Assembly: GCA_964450435.1 (NCBI GenBank)
Contig: CAYVCX010000010.1
Span: forward strand, 1-58,333
Direction of reading: 5' to 3'
DNA from: SKLM01 sp964450435
Lineage (GTDB): Bacteria > Chloroflexota > Anaerolineae > B4-G1
Length of the DNA: 58,333 bases
Position numbers and translations under genes: made by a program. The notes below the pieces were generated by a model. It made no database searches. It saw nothing but the letters and a program-made list of their open reading frames with translations, and was not told the origin of the DNA. Positions 41,215-50,170 of the stretch are shown piece after piece (within the stretch, counting starts at the first letter, position 1; each line of letters opens with the position of its first letter).

Positions 41215-42234
41215 TTATACCACAAGCTCAACGCCGAGGGCTGAGAGGACCTCGTCAATGGGATTGAAGATCGTCGCGCTCTTGGATCCGGCGAAGAGAA
41301 GCCCAACTACGCGTCTGTCCATGTCCAGAACAGCCGAGCCGGAGTCGCCTCCCTGGCTCATCGGACTCGCGACGAACTGCCCGGTGAAGAGCCCCTGGGA
41401 GCCGTAGTAGCCGATGCGCAGTGTGGCATCGATCTGGGTGATGGTGCCTCGCGTGTATCCCGTGGTGCGCCCTGTCTTCTGCACGCGGGTGCCGAGGGAT
41501 CCGGTGGCGACGCCCTGCGGTGGGCCGATTCTTAGAATCTCGTGCGTCACCTGGTTCGGGGATAGCGGTCGCGCCAGGGCAGCGTCCACCCGGTTCAGTT
41601 CGTTCCTAACCTTCGTCGCCTGCAGCTCATGATGCGATCCCAGGAGCCGACTGATGGCGTTGAGCAGCTTGACGACAACATCGGCGATCTCGCAGTCGGA
41701 CGGCTCGGACTCGAAGACGAGCGGCACATACTCGGCCAGCCGGGCGATGCGGTCCTCCGGTCCTCCGGCGTCGGCAGGACCGGGCTGGAGGATGGGGTCC
41801 CAGTCCGCGCAGTCGTTTGTGTTAGCCAGCACGTGGTTGTTGGACAGTATGAAGAGTTCTTCCCCGCGGTGCACCAAACAGCCGAACGTTCCGGCGGTGA
41901 TCATATAGTGTCCCAGCGAGACGCCGGGCGGCACGACCGGACGCCACCTATCCCGCGGGCCTAACTCCTGAGCTCGGCCTGGAAGCGCGCGCAGCACGCC
42001 GGTCTCCACTACATCCGTTCGTATATCAGCGAGCACTTTCGGGACCCGATCTTGCGGCTTCAGGGCCGACAACGGCTGTTTGTGGGTTACCGAGACAACA
42101 ACGCTCAGCTCTCCCGTGTCTTCGCCGCCTCTGATCTTGTGGCCCAGGCCCACTCCCACAACGTTGCGCTTCTGCAGCAGCTCCCGAGTGTGGGCCTTCT
42201 TTACGCGCTTCGCCCTAGCCAGGTACTCCGTCAT
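41215..42234 (-). CDS. Trypsin-fold serine protease with N-terminal KOW-less prodomain-like region
   Basis: 339 aa, no signal peptide. The first 80 residues contain R-V-K-K-A-H-T-R-E-L-L-Q-K-R-N-V-V-G-V-G-L-G and V-V-V-S-V-T-H-K, the same motif series as the short protein encoded just upstream. The protease part has the catalytic His in L-S-N-N-H-V-L-A, a candidate Asp in V-D-A-A-L-A-R-P, and the nucleophile in S-Q-G-G-D-S-G-S-A-V (about residue 300). This architecture recalls chymotrypsin-fold proteases of the Nal1 kind. ATG 42234 follows GGGAGGGGG and lies inside the upstream gene. Targets are unknown. Confidence 0.78.
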   Translation of the reverse strand: MTEYLARAKRVKKAHTRELLQKRNVVGVGLGHKIRGGEDTGELSVVVSVTHKQPLSALKPQDRVPKVLADIRTDVVETGVLRALPGRAQELGPRDRWRPVVPPGVSLGHYMITAGTFGCLVHRGEELFILSNNHVLANTNDCADWDPILQPGPADAGGPEDRIARLAEYVPLVFESEPSDCEIADVVVKLLNAISRLLGSHHELQATKVRNELNRVDAALARPLSPNQVTHEILRIGPPQGVATGSLGTRVQKTGRTTGYTRGTITQIDATLRIGYYGSQGLFTGQFVASPMSQGGDSGSAVLDMDRRVVGLLFAGSKSATIFNPIDEVLSALGVELVV

Positions 42235-42517
42235 TCCCCCTCCCGCGAGATTCGTCGAGCGCCCTGGGCTCTCCGATGGCCCGGACGTCCACGGGCACCC
42301 CATCCAGTTCCGGCGGCACCAGATCCTCCACATTAAGCAGCGAGGCGGGCACCTTGTGGGTGACCGAAACGACGATGACCGGCTCGTCCGTGAGCGTGCC
42401 GCGTCGTTCCCGGAACCCGATCCCCACGCCGACGACGTTTGCCTTCCTCATGAGATTCTGCTCATGGGCCCTCTTCACGCGACGCAAGCGGTTCATCCGG
42501 TGTTCTGGTATCGGCAT
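42215..42517 (-). CDS. Stand-alone copy of the protease N-terminal region
   Basis: 100 aa. R-V-K-R-A-H-E-Q-N-L-M-R-K-A-N-V-V-G-V-G-I-G, then V-I-V-V-S-V-T-H-K and a V-P-x-x-L-D-G-V-P-V-D-V stretch align with residues about 7-80 of the following protease. It ends without a catalytic domain. GGAGGGAGAG precedes ATG 42517, and the stop lies 20 bp inside the protease gene, so expression is coupled. It may inhibit, chaperone or target the protease, as separate prodomains do, but this is inference. Confidence 0.7.
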   Translation of the reverse strand: MPIPEHRMNRLRRVKRAHEQNLMRKANVVGVGIGFRERRGTLTDEPVIVVSVTHKVPASLLNVEDLVPPELDGVPVDVRAIGEPRALDESRGRGNDGVPG

Positions 42518-42734
42518 TCTCTCCCTCCTCGGCTCCGTTTGGCCCGTACGCTCCACCGGCACAGCCGCCCTCTGCTGCTCAGTTTGGACTGTGGACCCCG
42601 TGATACGGCCGCGCATGTGGGCCCGTGCATTCGCCCAGGCGAGGCTCCCCGCAAGCTACCCACGTTGCTCTTGCGATGCTCAGGCGCTGGCAAACCCGCC
42701 CAGCCGGCTTGCGGGATTCCACGGGGTGTGATGC

Positions 42735-43595
42735 CTACTCACTGCTCTCATCGACAGGGGCCAGTTCCTCGTACACGCGCTTGAGTCCGTTCCGGACGCG
42801 GCGCGGGAATCGATGGCGTTCTTCCTCGGAGAGCGGGAAAAGGGACAGGAGCTCACCGACGAAATCGGTCACGTCCTGGGCGGGCCTCCCCGTCCGATGT
42901 AGCGACCGAATCCGGCGGCGCGCCACGCGGATGTACTCACTCAGGGGCTCCGTGGCAGTGGGGTCGGCCAGGGGTCCCCGCCCCGGGACGAGCGTTACGT
43001 CGGCGAAGCGTGGCCGTCGAAGCTCAGTCAGCAGGTCCAGCCAGGCTCGAGTATCGGGAGTCTCGGCCATCACGGGTGGCCTACCCACGACCAGAGTGTC
43101 GCCGAGGAAGAGGAGGTCCTCCTCTCGCAGGTCTATCCAGGCGCTCCCCGGGGCAGCCCCGTTGATCCTCTCGATCGTCACCTGCGCCTCTCCCTTGTGC
43201 AGTGTGACAGAATCATTGAAGAGAATCTCGGGCAAGACAGGCTCCAGGCCCTTGAAAGCGGCTTCCTCCTCTGGATGGTCCCGGATGAGGCGTCTGATCT
43301 GGTTGCGCCAGAAACCGCGCGTGTAGCCGACCGCCCTCTGGTAAGCAGCTCGCGAAGCCACGATGGGCGCCCCCAGCAGACCGGCGCAGAGTAAGCGATG
43401 GGGATGCCCGTCGGTGAGGGCCGTGTAGACGATGGGCTTTTCGGTCAGTGTCTCGACGCGCCGGCGCCAGTCCAGCGCATCGCCGGGCAGCGTAGGCGCG
43501 TCGAGAGCGACGACTCCCTCCGCTCCGACCACGCAGCCCACGTTGACACAAGGATAATCCGTCGAGACGTAGATGTTGGGCGCGATGTGTTTCAT
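42735..43595 (-). CDS. Metallo-beta-lactamase-fold protein with lost metal ligands
   Basis: 286 aa. The N-terminal strand pattern (N-I-Y-V-S-T, N-V-G-C-V-V-G-A-E-G-V-V-A-L-D-A-P) is that of the MBL fold, and L-F-L-G-D-T-L-V keeps the bridging Asp. The H-x-H-x-D-H motif is replaced by L-T-D-G-H-P-H-R-L, the G-x-H site reads N-G-A-A-P-G-S, and no late His is evident. It is probably not a hydrolase of the usual binuclear type. ATG 43595 follows GAGGAAG. It is the last gene of the phosphohexomutase-kinase-AlaX cluster. Confidence 0.72.
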   Translation of the reverse strand: MKHIAPNIYVSTDYPCVNVGCVVGAEGVVALDAPTLPGDALDWRRRVETLTEKPIVYTALTDGHPHRLLCAGLLGAPIVASRAAYQRAVGYTRGFWRNQIRRLIRDHPEEEAAFKGLEPVLPEILFNDSVTLHKGEAQVTIERINGAAPGSAWIDLREEDLLFLGDTLVVGRPPVMAETPDTRAWLDLLTELRRPRFADVTLVPGRGPLADPTATEPLSEYIRVARRRIRSLHRTGRPAQDVTDFVGELLSLFPLSEEERHRFPRRVRNGLKRVYEELAPVDESSE

Positions 43596-43692
43596 CGTAT
43601 CTTCCTCGCGGCTATTGTGCAGAGGGTCGGACGCTTTCCTAGCCTGGATGAGCGCTCCGGAGGCTCGAACCGTTGGGCTGCCTGAGCCCCGG

Positions 43693-44931
43693 TCACGGGG
43701 CTGATCGTAGGGGCCCCAGATGGGCCAGCAAGTGGTGGAGAACCTGCTCGACGACGCTGAGAGGGACCGCTGGGGCGCTCCCCTGGGCGACCTGCGGTCT
43801 TCCGCCACCCTTGCCCCCGAGCATGTCGCACGCCTCCTGCAGAAGATCGTTCACGTTCAGGTCGAGGTCCTCACTCCGGGCGAAGCAGAAGTCGACTCGC
43901 TCGGCCGAGCTGAAGAGCAGGGCCACCATGCCGGGATGGTCCGTCAGCTTGCGGGCCAGCGTGCGTATCTCGTCGGAGCTGCGTGCCTCCCAGATCTGGC
44001 CTACCACGCGATAGGGGCCACGCGCGTCGGCGGCATTCATCAGCCGGGCGGCCTCCAGGTCGAGCAGCTGATGTCGCAGCTGACGCTCCGTGCGGCGCAG
44101 CTCTTGGTTTTCCTCATCAAGGCGCTCGACGGCCGTGTCCAGCTCCCAGTATCCGACGGTCAGCCGGTTCGCCAGAGCGGTGATGAGGTCGTTCTTGTCC
44201 CGGTAATCCTGGAGTGCACGCCGGCCGCAGAGGAACGTGAGGCGGGTCTCCTCGCCGCGGTGGTCCAAGGCGACGGTCTTGACCATCCCCACTTCGCCAG
44301 TCCGTGCCACGTGCGTGCCGCCACAGGGGTTGACGTCGAAATGAGATCCAGGACTCTTCGAGGAGCCTGGAATGATCAGCAGCCGGATGGGCGCCTTCAC
44401 GTGGGCCGGTGGCTCCACCTGCAGCTCAGCCAACCCGTCGGCGTCTGCGACTCGGACGACGACAGGCCGATCATCCCAGATGACCTGGTTGGCGAGTAGT
44501 TCGGCCCGGCGCAGATCCTGATCTCCCAGCCTCGCCGTGTCAAGGTCGATGGTGCTGGAAGCTGCGCCCAGATGGAAACCGACAGTTTGAAGGCCAAGTT
44601 CCCTCTCGAATGCTGCCGAGAGGATATGCTGCCCCGTGTGCTGCTGCATGTGGTCGAAGCGACGCTGCCAGTCCACGCGTCCTTCGAGGGTTGTGCGGGG
44701 GACGTCGTGCGACACCACGTGGACGATGGCGCTGTCTGGCTCTCGTTCGACCACGTCAAGGACCTCGGCGGCGTCCACCGTGCCCCGGTCAGCCGGCTGG
44801 CCGCCGGATGCTGGATAGAAGGCCGTCTGGTCGAGCACCACGGCGGGCCGACCGTCCCAGGTGAGCCGCTCGACGACTTGGGCTTCAAAGCGGGTGCGAT
44901 ACGGTTCTGTGTAGTACAGTCGCCGGGTCAT
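43693..44931 (-). CDS. Alanyl-tRNA editing protein AlaX-L (DHHA1 domain)
   Basis: 412 aa. The editing core has the zinc ligands H98-T-G-Q-H102 and C203-G-G-T-H207, matching the editing domain of alanyl-tRNA synthetase. A coiled-coil linker (about 265-300) and a C-terminal DHHA1 domain with G-G-K-G-G-G-R-P-x-x-A-Q-G follow. Such proteins deacylate Ser- or Gly-tRNA(Ala). Its ATG overlaps the stop of the histidine kinase gene (ATGA). Confidence 0.92.
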   Translation of the reverse strand: MTRRLYYTEPYRTRFEAQVVERLTWDGRPAVVLDQTAFYPASGGQPADRGTVDAAEVLDVVEREPDSAIVHVVSHDVPRTTLEGRVDWQRRFDHMQQHTGQHILSAAFERELGLQTVGFHLGAASSTIDLDTARLGDQDLRRAELLANQVIWDDRPVVVRVADADGLAELQVEPPAHVKAPIRLLIIPGSSKSPGSHFDVNPCGGTHVARTGEVGMVKTVALDHRGEETRLTFLCGRRALQDYRDKNDLITALANRLTVGYWELDTAVERLDEENQELRRTERQLRHQLLDLEAARLMNAADARGPYRVVGQIWEARSSDEIRTLARKLTDHPGMVALLFSSAERVDFCFARSEDLDLNVNDLLQEACDMLGGKGGGRPQVAQGSAPAVPLSVVEQVLHHLLAHLGPLRSAP

Positions 44932-46523
44932 CGCTTCGCCAGAGGCAGGGTAAACTTGAAGTTACTGCCCATACCTGCTGTGCTCTCCACCCAGATCCTG
45001 CCGCCGTGCGCTTCGACGGCAAGCTTACAGAAGGAGAGTCCGAGGCCTGTCCCCCTGGTGCCTGCCGCGTTCTCCAGGCGCGTGAAGCGCTCGAAGATTC
45101 GCTCCTGGACCTCCGGGGCGATGCCCGGGCCTGTGTCAGACACGGTGAAGAGCAGCTCCTCGTTCTCCTTCGCAAGCGCGACTGTGATCTCGCCCCCCAC
45201 GGGCGTGAACTTCGCCGCATTGTCCAGAATATTCATCAGGATGCGGACTGCCATATCCCGGTCGACGTGGATCGGAGGGAGTGGGGCAGGGATGTCGAGG
45301 ATCAGTTCTTGAGCTTTCTTCTTGATCATTGGGCGAACCAGCTCGACGGCCTCGCGGGTGAGGAGCTCGGGCTGCACCGACTGCCTATCGAGGTCGGCCT
45401 TGCCTGCCTCTAGTCGGCGCAGGTCGAGGAGCGAATCGATGAGGCGTCGCAGTTTCTCGCTGCTCCGCATTGCCACCGCCACCACCTCATCGAGCGGGAG
45501 CCCGTCGTCCTCCTCGATTACGGCGGCACGCATCATCTGCAGGCTGCTTATCACGTTGCCCAGTGGATTGCGGAGGTCGTGCACGATCATGTGCATGAGG
45601 TCATCTCGCATGCGCTCCAACTCTATCTGCTCCGTCACGTCGTGCCCAATCCACTGGATGGCCTGACGCCCCCCATGGTCGATGGTGGTCATGTGGGCCT
45701 CAAGAACGCGCGGACCTCCTGGCGTCGGCACCCTCATCTCCGCGCGAACCTGTTGCTTCTCGCGAACCTCGCGGAGGATTGCTTGGAATGGGGAGCGATG
45801 ATCCTCCAGCAAGTCGTACCACGCTGAGCCGACGAGCTCCTCCCTGGGTTGGCCCAGCATCTCACACGCTCTCTGATTGATGTCGACGATCTGGGTCTCG
45901 AAGTCCATCACGACGGTGGGCGCCGGACTGGTGTGGAATAGGCTCTCGTAGCGGCGCTCGGCTTGGCGGGCTCGTTCGTACAGCTCAGCGTTGCGGATGG
46001 CTGCTGCAGCCTGATCGGCGACCTGGGCCAGCAGCTCTGGGGCTCCGTCATCGAAGGAGCCGCTGAGTGGGTTCATGACCTCGATGACGCCGATGGTGCG
46101 GTGGTCGGTCTCGATGGGGACAGCCAGCAGCATTGTGGTGTTGAAGCCGGTCTTCCTGTCGATGTCGGCGTAGAAACGAGGGTCGCTGTACGCATCGGCG
46201 ATGACGACGGCTTCACCCTCTCGTGCCACCCAGCCCGCTATTCCATCGCCCAGGGGCATGGAGAGGCCGGTCACGACTTCGCTCCCGCCGCCAACGGCCA
46301 CCCGGAAGGTAAGCTGTTCTGACTCATCGTCGACCAGCGCCACAGAAACCGCCTCTACCTGGAAGTAGTCGCGCACCTGGGACATGAGCGAATGGAGCAC
46401 GTCATCCAGATCGAGGGTAGCGGTCAGGAGCCGGCCCGTCTCATGGAGGAAGGAGAGTTCCCGCAGCCGCGACTCAAGCAGCCGGCCTTGTTCGACGCTC
46501 TTCGACAGATCATCCGTGGTCAT
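44928..46523 (-). CDS. Soluble sensor histidine kinase (GAF-PAS-HisKA-HATPase)
   Basis: 531 aa, no membrane segment. GAF domain about residues 25-185, PAS domain about 190-300, HisKA with His315 in V-H-D-L-R-N-P-L, and an ATPase domain with N-box N-I-L-D-N-A-A-K-F (431-439), D-T-G-P-G-I-A and G-T-G-L-G-L-S. It senses a cytoplasmic signal and passes phosphate to an unknown response regulator, since none is encoded nearby. The start lies 14 bp inside the end of the deoxynucleoside kinase gene, an unusual partner for a sensor kinase. Confidence 0.92.
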   Translation of the reverse strand: MTTDDLSKSVEQGRLLESRLRELSFLHETGRLLTATLDLDDVLHSLMSQVRDYFQVEAVSVALVDDESEQLTFRVAVGGGSEVVTGLSMPLGDGIAGWVAREGEAVVIADAYSDPRFYADIDRKTGFNTTMLLAVPIETDHRTIGVIEVMNPLSGSFDDGAPELLAQVADQAAAAIRNAELYERARQAERRYESLFHTSPAPTVVMDFETQIVDINQRACEMLGQPREELVGSAWYDLLEDHRSPFQAILREVREKQQVRAEMRVPTPGGPRVLEAHMTTIDHGGRQAIQWIGHDVTEQIELERMRDDLMHMIVHDLRNPLGNVISSLQMMRAAVIEEDDGLPLDEVVAVAMRSSEKLRRLIDSLLDLRRLEAGKADLDRQSVQPELLTREAVELVRPMIKKKAQELILDIPAPLPPIHVDRDMAVRILMNILDNAAKFTPVGGEITVALAKENEELLFTVSDTGPGIAPEVQERIFERFTRLENAAGTRGTGLGLSFCKLAVEAHGGRIWVESTAGMGSNFKFTLPLAKR

Positions 46524-47160
46524 TGGTCTGAAACACCACCTCTTCCCGTCCGCGCAGTCTCTCGAGTACCTTTGCCGTGACCAGCTCCAGGTGGCGCTGG
46601 TTCCCCACGAAGTCCAGCGGATCCGTGGGCACCGTGAGCACCGGACACAGAGAGAAATCCTCGATCCACGCTTCGTACAGCTCGTTCAGCTGTTCGAGGT
46701 AGGCTGTTGATATGCCTCTTTCGTACGAACGGCCGCGCCGGCGAATTCGCCCCTCGAGTGTGGAAACCGAGGCGCGCAGGTAGACGATGAGATCCGGGGG
46801 CGGGAGCACTGTCGTCACGACCTGATAGAGCTCAGAGTAGCTTCTGTAGTCGCGCTCGTTCATCAGCCCCTGTTGGCAGAGATTGCGGGCGAATATCTCA
46901 GCGTCTTCGTAGACAGTGCGATCCTGGACCACCGAGTCGGAACGCTGCAACAACTGCCAGTGATGGCGCAGGCGCCGCGAGAGGAAGTAGATCTGTGAAT
47001 GGAAGCTCCACCGCTCCATGTCCTCGTAGAAATCGGCGAGATAGGGGTTGTCGTTGACGGCCTCGAAGAAAGGCTCCCACCCCAACCGCTCGCTCAGGAG
47101 CTCCGTCAGTGTGGATTTACCCACGCCGATATTGCCTGCGATGGCGACGAAACGTTTCAT
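46510..47160 (-). CDS. Deoxynucleoside kinase 1
   Basis: 216 aa of the dNK/dGK family. P-loop G-N-I-G-V-G-K-S-T (about 9-17), the E-x-x-x-x-N-P-Y-L region with Glu33, the D-R-T-V-Y-E-D base-binding motif and the lid R-R-G-R-S-Y-E-R. It phosphorylates deoxynucleosides for salvage. The genes on both sides are a second kinase of the same family and a histidine kinase overlapping its stop codon. Two different dNKs in a row resemble the heterodimeric dAK/dGK pairs of lactobacilli. Confidence 0.9.
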   Translation of the reverse strand: MKRFVAIAGNIGVGKSTLTELLSERLGWEPFFEAVNDNPYLADFYEDMERWSFHSQIYFLSRRLRHHWQLLQRSDSVVQDRTVYEDAEIFARNLCQQGLMNERDYRSYSELYQVVTTVLPPPDLIVYLRASVSTLEGRIRRRGRSYERGISTAYLEQLNELYEAWIEDFSLCPVLTVPTDPLDFVGNQRHLELVTAKVLERLRGREEVVFQTNDHG

Positions 47161-47250
47161 GATGGGCCCGCGCTAACCGATGCAACGGACGAGGCGCTAT
47201 CCGTTCGGACGTCTCGTATTTCTGCATTCGTTTTCGTAGTTTGATCCAGA

Positions 47251-48168
47251 TCACGGGCGGTCAATGTCTTCCCTCAATGGCCCTTTCAGGTCGACACCCG
47301 CGGAGTCTGCGATGGTCGTCAGGTGTTGTATCGCGTCGTGAAGCGCTGTCTGCAGGATTGAGGCCTGCCCCCCGGATTGGCCTTCCGAGGCCTGGGCGAG
47401 GAGAGTTCCAACGCGGGCTACGGCCTCGTTGGCGCTGACAAACTCCGTCAGGGCCTCCCGCCCCGCCGCGTGATGGTCCTCTCTTGATGGCGGCTCGACG
47501 ACCCTCGCGACTCGGGAGCGCTCCATCTGGGGCAGGGGTTGCTGGTAGGCGCCGATGCCCAGAGCTCTCTTCACTTCCGCCTCCACGAAGGCGAGGGCGC
47601 TGGCGTCCTGGACGTAGTTCAGATCGCCGGTGTCCAGGGTCAGGAGTGGCGTGCGCCCATACGTGTCGAAGTGCTGCTCATAGGCTTCCCTTACCAGCGC
47701 GATGTAGTCTCGATCCATCTTCCGCTCGTAGGAGCGATCCCGGGCCGCGATGCGCGCCATCAGTGCGTCCACGTCGGCCCGGAGGTAGACCACGAGGTCG
47801 GGAAGGACAGTCCGCTCGGCCAGCACGGTGTAGAGCCGCTCATATATCTTCAACTCTTCGCCGTCCAGGTTCAGGTGCGCGAAGAGGTTGTCCTTGGCGA
47901 AGGTGTAATCGGAGATCACGGGTCCCTCCGCCACCAGCGACAGTATCGACTGGTGCTGACGGTAACGGCTCAAGAGGAAAAACATCTGAGTCTGGAAGGC
48001 GTAGCGCTCCCGATCACCATAGAAGTCGGACAGGAACGGGTTTTCCTCAAAAGCCTCCAGGACCAGATTGGCCCCGAGGCGCGGCTGCAGGAGGCGGGCG
48101 AGCGTCGTCTTTCCCACCCCGATAGGCCCCTCCACAGCCAGGAAGTAGGACTTCGGGACGGGGATCAT
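47251..48168 (-). CDS. Deoxynucleoside kinase 2 with C-terminal extension
   Basis: 305 aa. Residues 1 to about 205 are a dNK domain: P-loop G-P-I-G-V-G-K-T-T, E-N-P-F-L-S-D-F-Y, S-D-Y-T-F-A-K-D, lid A-A-R-D-R-S-Y-E-R-K. A 95-residue C-terminal part without recognised domain follows, mostly helical with S-G-G-Q-A-S. ATG 48168 overlaps the stop of the phosphohexomutase gene (ATGA). The catalytic D-R pair (D-R-T in kinase 1) reads S-D-Y here, so the two kinases differ in specificity. Confidence 0.88.
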   Translation of the reverse strand: MIPVPKSYFLAVEGPIGVGKTTLARLLQPRLGANLVLEAFEENPFLSDFYGDRERYAFQTQMFFLLSRYRQHQSILSLVAEGPVISDYTFAKDNLFAHLNLDGEELKIYERLYTVLAERTVLPDLVVYLRADVDALMARIAARDRSYERKMDRDYIALVREAYEQHFDTYGRTPLLTLDTGDLNYVQDASALAFVEAEVKRALGIGAYQQPLPQMERSRVARVVEPPSREDHHAAGREALTEFVSANEAVARVGTLLAQASEGQSGGQASILQTALHDAIQHLTTIADSAGVDLKGPLREDIDRP

Positions 48169-49586
48169 CCCGCCACCTGTTCGCCATAAGCCAGCAGGGC
48201 GTCCACCATCGTGGGATCCCTTCCCTCGGCGTACACGCGGAGCACGGGCTCGGTGCCCGACGGTCGGATCAGGAGCCACGAGTCGTCGGCCAGCAGGTAT
48301 TTGACGCCGTCGAGGCTGTTCACATCGATCACGCTCTCACCAGCCAGGGAGGCCGGCGCGTCGTTCATCAGCTGCTCCACCATCCTGGACTTCGAGATGG
48401 GGGTCTGCAGAGGAATGTCGCGACGGGCGTAGTGCGCCGGGCCCACCTCGCGCTGGATCTCTTCTACCAGCTCGTGCAAGGGCGTCTCCGCGGAAGCCAT
48501 GATCTCGAGAAGCAGAAGCCCCATCAAAACACCGTCGCCCTCCGGGATGTGTCCTTTGATGCTCAACCCTCCGGATTCCTCGCCTCCGATCAGGACATCG
48601 TTGTTCAGCATGTGGTCGGCGATATGGTTGAAGCCTACGGGAGTCTCCTGCACCGGCAGGCCGTAAGACGACGCCAGACGATCCACCATGCGGGTGGTGG
48701 AGATGCTCTTCACCACGGTCCCCCTCCAACCCCGCTCCTCGACCAGGTACTGGAGCGCGAGCGCGAAGATGTGGTGGGGGTCGACGTACTGCCCGAGGGC
48801 GTCCATGGCGCCGATGCGGTCTCCGTCGCCGTCGGTGGCCAGGCCCACATCGGCGTGGTGCGTCTGAATGGCGGCTCCCAGGGCGCTGAGGTAGTGGGCC
48901 ACAGGTTCCGGGTGGATCCCCCCGAAACCGGGGTTCATCTCGCCGCGGATTTCGTACACGCGGCAACGCGTGCGTGCCAGCATATCGGCGATGCACTTCC
49001 GCCCCGACCCGTACATAGCGTCGGCCACCACCCGCAGCTCGCTGGCCGAGACGACGTCCATGTCCAAAAGCCCTCCCAGGTGCTCGTAGTAGGCCCAGGC
49101 GGGGTCGAAGCGGCGGATGAGGTCTTGATCCAGGGCGCTCTGATAATCCATCACGTTGGGCCAACGGGCCCGTTCCTGGTTCCGGGTCAGGTAGGCCTCG
49201 ACCTGTTCGGCCTGTTCAGGCAGGGCCGCGCCTCCGAAAGCGGCCTTCAGCTTGACGCCGTTGTAGCGGGGGGCGTTGTGGCTGGCGGTGATCATGACGC
49301 CGGCTGCTGCGTTCTTGTGCAGCACGGCGTAGGAGATTGCGGGGCTCGGCGCGTCAGCCCGGGTAAGGTGGGCCACGAGGCCGTTTCCGGCCAGGACGCG
49401 GGCGGTCTCTGCGGCGTACCGGTCGGATAGGAAGCGAGTGTCGAAGCCGATGACGACCTCAGGGCGCCCGTTAGCTTCCTCGAGGACGTAATCAGCAATG
49501 GCCTGGGCGACGAGCCGCAGGTTGGCGAACGTAAACGTGTCCGATATGACGGCGCGCCATCCGTCTGTTCCGAATCTGATGGTCAA
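48165..49586 (-). CDS. Phosphoglucomutase/phosphomannomutase family phosphohexomutase
   Basis: 473 aa. F-G-T-D-G-W-R at the N-terminus, phosphoserine loop T-A-S-H-N (about residues 100-104), Mg loop D-G-D-G-D-R, sugar loop G-G-E-E-S-G-G and phosphate loop R-P-S-G-T-E-P. It interconverts hexose 1- and 6-phosphates; the sugar (glucose, mannose or glucosamine) is not settled by sequence. The start is TTG at 49586 with AAGGAG eight nt upstream. First gene of a seven-gene-long coupled run ending at the MBL-fold gene, behind a consensus promoter with a 377-nt leader. Confidence 0.9.
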   Translation of the reverse strand: MTIRFGTDGWRAVISDTFTFANLRLVAQAIADYVLEEANGRPEVVIGFDTRFLSDRYAAETARVLAGNGLVAHLTRADAPSPAISYAVLHKNAAAGVMITASHNAPRYNGVKLKAAFGGAALPEQAEQVEAYLTRNQERARWPNVMDYQSALDQDLIRRFDPAWAYYEHLGGLLDMDVVSASELRVVADAMYGSGRKCIADMLARTRCRVYEIRGEMNPGFGGIHPEPVAHYLSALGAAIQTHHADVGLATDGDGDRIGAMDALGQYVDPHHIFALALQYLVEERGWRGTVVKSISTTRMVDRLASSYGLPVQETPVGFNHIADHMLNNDVLIGGEESGGLSIKGHIPEGDGVLMGLLLLEIMASAETPLHELVEEIQREVGPAHYARRDIPLQTPISKSRMVEQLMNDAPASLAGESVIDVNSLDGVKYLLADDSWLLIRPSGTEPVLRVYAEGRDPTMVDALLAYGEQVAG

Positions 49587-49969
49587 AATGATCTCCTTGA
49601 GTAGCCCTGGAAGCTAACTTCTTCGCCGGTCCCTTCAACCAGCCAAGACGGCGACACGAAGTCTCAGCCCGACGATGGGAAGCCTCGCGGCCATCTGAGT
49701 GACGTTGTGCGTCTGAGATCTCTCGGCGACGGATCTCTGTTCTGGTCGCTTGCCGGCCCGCACCTCTGCTTCGGTGCCCGCTCTGGTGCTCGGATGGGCA
49801 TTTCTCGCGGCAGGTCTTTGGCCTGGGCTCCGCTCGACTCCCATCAGAGGGTGCGCACAGGCAACCGTTCCGGAACCCAATCACGGAGCGGACGGTGGAA
49901 CTGGGCCGAGAGCGGGCGACTGAAGCCATCCTTGTCCCCCGGAGGAGCGGCGAGCTTCATTGGTGACCG
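49587..49969 (-). other. Leader before the phosphohexomutase operon
   Basis: About 377 nt of transcribed but apparently non-coding sequence between the promoter at 49970-49998 and the TTG start. No family-like reading frame and no known riboswitch motif recognised. Confidence 0.4.
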
Positions 49970-49998
49970 ATTATAGTCGCAGACAGGGCTTGTGTCAA
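49970..49998 (-). promoter_or_regulatory. Consensus sigma-70 promoter of the phosphohexomutase operon
   Basis: Minus strand TTGACA (49998-49993), 17-nt spacer, TATAAT (49975-49970), start near 49963. Confidence 0.75.
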
Positions 49999-50170
49999 AG
50001 ACCGGTGGTGGCGAGGCGGGCGGGAGGGCGCATGAACCGGCAAATACCACGCTGCAGTGTGAGACGAGGCTAGCGGTCTCTCTCAGACTCGTCCGGCGAT
50101 CTCCACCTCCCCCGCTGTGGTCGGCGAGCTCCGAGCGTGTGACCGTGAACGGTCGCTTACGCCGCGCTAT

